Part shown: positions 9,755 through 12,673 of the stretch, one piece after another | Position numbering within the stretch: position 1 is the first letter of the stretch | How the letters are laid out: each line of letters opens with the position of its first letter | DNA from: Gemmatimonadaceae bacterium | Lineage (GTDB): Bacteria; Gemmatimonadota; Gemmatimonadetes; Gemmatimonadales; Gemmatimonadaceae | Assembly: GCA_019689955.1 (NCBI GenBank) | Contig: JADGGM010000025.1 | Span: 1 to 12,673 of the forward strand | DNA length: 12,673 nucleotides | Direction of reading: 5' to 3' | Made by a program: the position numbers and the translations under genes | The notes under the pieces: generated by a model | The model's input: the letters and a program-made list of their open reading frames with translations, nothing else | What the model was told of the DNA's origin: nothing | Databases searched by the model: none

Positions 9755-9886
9755 CTCATTGGTCGAGGTGTAGAACGGCTGATCGGCGAGACGCGCGGCG
9801 CAAAGAAATCGTCGTGCCCGGATGAGAATGGTACCGCGTAAGCTGGCCAGGTGGCGTAGGTTAGGCGAACCAACTCGAGCGACCTT

Positions 9887-9891
9887 GGAGG
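9887..9891 (+). promoter_or_regulatory. Ribosome-binding site that decides the radC start
   Basis: GGAGG lies seven bases before the ATG at 9899. An in-frame TTG at 9893 is too close to this site to be the better start. Confidence 0.8.
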
Positions 9892-9898
9892 TTTGCCC

Positions 9899-10612
9899 AT
9901 GTCCTTTGCCGCTGGTCAGGTGGTTAGAAAGGCGTTAAGTATTAAGGAGCTACCCCTCTTGGAACGGCCGAGGGAGCGGCTCACGCAGTTGGGGCCGCAG
10001 CGGCTGAGCGTGCCCGAGCTGTTGGCGATCGTGATCGGGTCCGGCTCTGGAGGGTTGTCGGCTCTGGATGTCGCGAACGAGCTTCTGGCGCGTGCCGGGG
10101 GGTCGCTCCGGACCATAGCCGCGGAGCCCGTCGAGGGGCTGAGAGCGATGCGCGGGATCGGGCCGGCGCGTGCGGTGACGCTGCATGCCGCGCTCGAGCT
10201 CGGGCGGCGCGTGACCGAGGAGGAGTGGGACCCCAACGCCCCACTGCGGAGCGCGCAGGCCGTGCACCGGATGGTGAGCGGCCGGCTGCGCGACCTGCCA
10301 GTGGAGGAGTTTCACGTCCTGGCATTGGACACCCAGTGCCGGCTCAAGCGTGACATCCTGGTCACGCGGGGGACGCTCAACTCATCGCTCGTGCACCCGC
10401 GGGAGGTGTTTCGCGAGGCGATCGTCGCCTGTGCGGCGGCGATCATCCTCGTGCACAACCACCCGAGCGGCGATCCAACCCCGTCGCCGGAAGACGTGGA
10501 GGTGACCCGCGAGCTCATTGCGAGCGGGGAGCTGTTAGGAATTCCGATTCGCGACCACGTCGTGATTGGGCGCGAGAGTTACGTGAGCTTTGTCGAGTCG
10601 AACCGAATGTGA
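9899..10612 (+). CDS. radC: RadC family protein (MPN/JAMM domain)
   Basis: The 237-residue product is a complete RadC/DUF2466 protein. Residues 13-45 carry the family start ('SIKELPLLERPRERL', then 'LSVPELLAIVIGSG'). A helix-hairpin-helix region follows at about 80-100 ('LRAMRGIGPARAVTLHAALELG'), then the MPN domain from about 115. The JAMM metal site is intact: H186-N-H188-P-S-G-D192, then D199 in 'SPED'. JAMM proteins are zinc hydrolases, but no reaction is established for RadC, and the old DNA-repair assignment from E. coli was traced to a different gene. The first 12 residues extend beyond the usual family start. The last four bases overlap the GTG of rel, so the two form an operon. The first 60 or so bases of the gene are richer in A and T than the surroundings, as is common at translation starts. 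I saw no convincing promoter in 9755-9886. Confidence 0.93.
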   Translation: MSFAAGQVVRKALSIKELPLLERPRERLTQLGPQRLSVPELLAIVIGSGSGGLSALDVANELLARAGGSLRTIAAEPVEGLRAMRGIGPARAVTLHAALELGRRVTEEEWDPNAPLRSAQAVHRMVSGRLRDLPVEEFHVLALDTQCRLKRDILVTRGTLNSSLVHPREVFREAIVACAAAIILVHNHPSGDPTPSPEDVEVTRELIASGELLGIPIRDHVVIGRESYVSFVESNRM

Positions 10613-12673
10613 CGGCACCTGCGCTGAAGACGGTCATCCCCGGGTGGGACTTGCAGAGCGATCCGCTGGTCGAGCGTCTCGACACGGATCTGCTCACGCG
10701 CGCCTATCAGTTCAGCCATCAGGCGCACCTCGGGCAGAAGCGGTCCTCCGGGGACGATTACGTCCTCCATTGTGTGGAGGTGGCGAAGATCCTCGCCGAC
10801 CTCCACCTCGACTCGGTCACCGTGGCAAGCGGGCTCATCCATGATGTCGTGGAGGATACCGCCGTCACGGTCGCCGACGTGGAGCGCGAGTTCGGGCGCG
10901 AGATCGCCCAGATCGTCGACGGCGTCACCAAGATCAGCAACATCTCCTTCCGCTCCACGCAGGAGCGGCAAGTCGAGAACTATCGCAAACTCCTCCTCTC
11001 GATCGCCAAGGACGTCCGCGTCATCCTCATCAAGCTCGCGGACCGGTTGCACAACATGCGGACCCTCGAGTACCTCCCCGAGGAGAAACGCCGGCGGATC
11101 GCACAGGAGACGATGGACCTCTACGCCCCACTCGCGCACCGGTTCGGGATGGCGCGGATGCGGTGGGAGCTGGAGGATCTGGCGTTCAAGCACATCGAGC
11201 CGGCGGAGTACAAGAAGCTTGCGAAGCTCGTGGCGCAGAAGCGCGGGGAGCGCGAGAAGCTCATCGCGCAGCTCGCCGTGCCGCTGGAGAAGGAGCTACG
11301 CCGCTCCGGGCTCCAGAACGTCGAGGTCACGGGGCGCCCCAAGCACCTGTGGTCCATCTACAAGAAGATGAAGCAGCGCGACAAACCGTACGAGGAGATC
11401 TACGACCTCCTCGCGATTCGCGTGCTCGTCAACTCCGTCCCCGACTGCTATCACGCGCTGGGGATCATCCACGACGGGTGGACCCCGCTGCAGGAGCGCA
11501 TCAAGGACTACATCGCGCAGCCCAAGTCGAACGGGTACCAGTCGCTCCACACGACCGTGTTCGGGCCGGGGCGGCAGCTCTTCGAGGTGCAGATCAGGAC
11601 GTACGAGATGCACCGCACGGCGGAATACGGTATCGCCGCGCACTGGCTCTACAAGGAGAACGCGAAGAGCGCGGACGAGCTGGACCGCGCGCTCGGCTGG
11701 TTCCGGCAGGTGCTCGAGTTGCAGCTCGACGCCAAGACGCCGGACGAGTTCCTCGAGTTCCTCAAGCTCGACCTGTACCAGGACGAGATCTTCGTCTTCA
11801 CCCCGACGGGGGACGTGATCCAACTCCCGAAGGGGGCGACGCCGATCGACTTCGCCTTCGCGGTGCACACGGAGGTCGGGATCCACTGCCTCGGCGCGAA
11901 GGTGAACGGGCGCATCGCGCCGCTCTCCAAGCAGCTCCGGAACTCGGACACGGTCGAGATCCTCACCGCGCCGAGCGCGCGGCCGAGCCGCGACTGGCTC
12001 TCCCACGTGCGGACCGGGAGGGCGCGGCACAAGATCCGGCAGTGGATCAAGCAGGAGGAGCAGAACACCTCCGCGAAGCTCGGACGGGAGATGCTCGACC
12101 GCGAGGTCCGGCGGCGCCACCTCCCGCGCCCGGACGACGACGCGCTCGCCCGCGCCGCGAAGGCGCTCAACCTCACCGACGCCAAGCACCTCATCGCGTC
12201 CATCGGACAAGGGGACGTGCACGTCGGGCAGGCGCTGCGGGCGATCTACCCCGACCTGGAGAGTGCGAACGAGCCGCCGGCCAAGACGAGCGCCTTCGAG
12301 AGGCTCGTCGAGCGGATGCGCGGGGGGTCGAAGGGGGTCCGGATCCAGGGCGTGGACGGGCTCATGGTGCGGTACTCGCAGTGCTGCCAGCCGGTGCCGG
12401 GCGATCCGGTCGTAGGGTACGTCACGCGAGGGAGAGGGGTGAGCATCCACCGGGCGGATTGCCCGAACGTGCTGCTCCTCTCGCACGAGCCCGAACGGAG
12501 GCTAGACATCGATTGGCAGGAGATGGAAGGGGAGCTCTTCCTGGTGCGGCTGGCGGTGGAAGGGTCGGACCGGAGAGGGCTCTATGCGGACATCGCGGAG
12601 GCGGTCACCAATACGGGGACGAACATCAAGAGCATGGAGTTGAGGAGTGGGGACGGTGGGGGGATGTCGGGGT
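10609..12673 (+). CDS. rel: Bifunctional (p)ppGpp synthetase/hydrolase Rel/SpoT (3' end cut by window)
   Basis: The frame is open from GTG at 10609 to the window end (688 codons). It is an RSH enzyme that makes and degrades (p)ppGpp for the stringent response. Domains: HD hydrolase (about 30-190) with H40, H54, H78-D79, E82-D83 and 'DRLHNMRTL' (145-153), apparently catalytically complete; synthetase (about 230-350) with 'YEEIYDLLAIRV', 'KSNGYQSLHT' (306-315, substrate-stacking Y310) and 'EVQIRT' (326-331); TGS domain (about 393-455, 'FVFTPTGDVIQLPKGATPIDFAF'); helical region; zinc/RIS domain with C592, C593, H614 and C618; and the start of the ACT domain (from about 643). Typical family length is about 720-740, so only a few dozen residues are missing. 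The GTG start overlaps the radC stop as GTGA and lacks a clear Shine-Dalgarno sequence, implying translational coupling; the exact start is the least certain part. An intact HD site argues against a RelA-type synthetase-only enzyme. Confidence 0.95.
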   Translation, partial: MTAPALKTVIPGWDLQSDPLVERLDTDLLTRAYQFSHQAHLGQKRSSGDDYVLHCVEVAKILADLHLDSVTVASGLIHDVVEDTAVTVADVEREFGREIAQIVDGVTKISNISFRSTQERQVENYRKLLLSIAKDVRVILIKLADRLHNMRTLEYLPEEKRRRIAQETMDLYAPLAHRFGMARMRWELEDLAFKHIEPAEYKKLAKLVAQKRGEREKLIAQLAVPLEKELRRSGLQNVEVTGRPKHLWSIYKKMKQRDKPYEEIYDLLAIRVLVNSVPDCYHALGIIHDGWTPLQERIKDYIAQPKSNGYQSLHTTVFGPGRQLFEVQIRTYEMHRTAEYGIAAHWLYKENAKSADELDRALGWFRQVLELQLDAKTPDEFLEFLKLDLYQDEIFVFTPTGDVIQLPKGATPIDFAFAVHTEVGIHCLGAKVNGRIAPLSKQLRNSDTVEILTAPSARPSRDWLSHVRTGRARHKIRQWIKQEEQNTSAKLGREMLDREVRRRHLPRPDDDALARAAKALNLTDAKHLIASIGQGDVHVGQALRAIYPDLESANEPPAKTSAFERLVERMRGGSKGVRIQGVDGLMVRYSQCCQPVPGDPVVGYVTRGRGVSIHRADCPNVLLLSHEPERRLDIDWQEMEGELFLVRLAVEGSDRRGLYADIAEAVTNTGTNIKSMELRSGDGGGMSG

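Noticed and set aside
11296..12486. Minus-strand frame of 396 codons opposite rel
   Set aside because: Antisense shadow of the rel gene, whose plus-strand frame encodes all RSH domains; the shadow product is Arg/Val/Leu/Asp-rich and shows no family signature.

Overview
The window is strongly GC-rich, and nearly every codon third position is G or C. It looks like chromosomal DNA from a Gemmatimonadota-like member of the FCB (Fibrobacteres-Chlorobi-Bacteroidetes) lineage. The evidence is a SecA of 1095 residues carrying the helicase-1 insertion seen in Bacteroidetes-type SecAs, a SusC/SusD (RagA/RagB) outer-membrane pair in a high-GC genome, and terminal-Phe outer-membrane and lipoprotein signals of a diderm bacterium. 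The phylum call is inference from protein features, not from a marker search.

Layout. (1) 1-159 is the 3' end of nadD (NAD biosynthesis); its stop codon lies inside the ribosome-binding site of secA (169-3456, preprotein translocase ATPase). (2) A strong GNAA-tetraloop hairpin closes the nadD-secA unit, and a secreted metal-dependent amidohydrolase converges on it from the minus strand (3522-4979). (3) A 385-bp divergent intergenic region (4980-5364) holds a 21-bp tandem repeat with an internal dyad, plus a degenerate third copy; it probably controls the amidohydrolase and/or the susC-susD operon on the other side. (4) susC-like (5365-8391) and susD-like (8400-9665) genes follow with an 8-bp gap. 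They end at a second hairpin that shares its core and tetraloop with the one after secA but has different, still fully paired outer stems. (5) radC (9899-10612) and a bifunctional rel/spoT (10609 to window end, truncated in its ACT domain) overlap by four bases.

How the genes work together. nadD/secA and radC/rel are housekeeping: cofactor synthesis, protein export, a MPN/JAMM protein of uncertain role, and (p)ppGpp metabolism. Between them sits an uptake locus: a TonB-dependent porin, its surface lipoprotein lid, and a divergently transcribed exported amidohydrolase. No glycosidase, lyase or sulfatase is present, so a peptide or small amide/ester substrate (RagAB-like) is at least as likely as a glycan. 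SecA would itself export all three proteins.

The least explained elements are non-coding: the repeated GNAA-hairpin family and the 21-bp repeat operator. I found no CRISPR array, tRNA, rRNA, insertion sequence, prophage gene or defence system.
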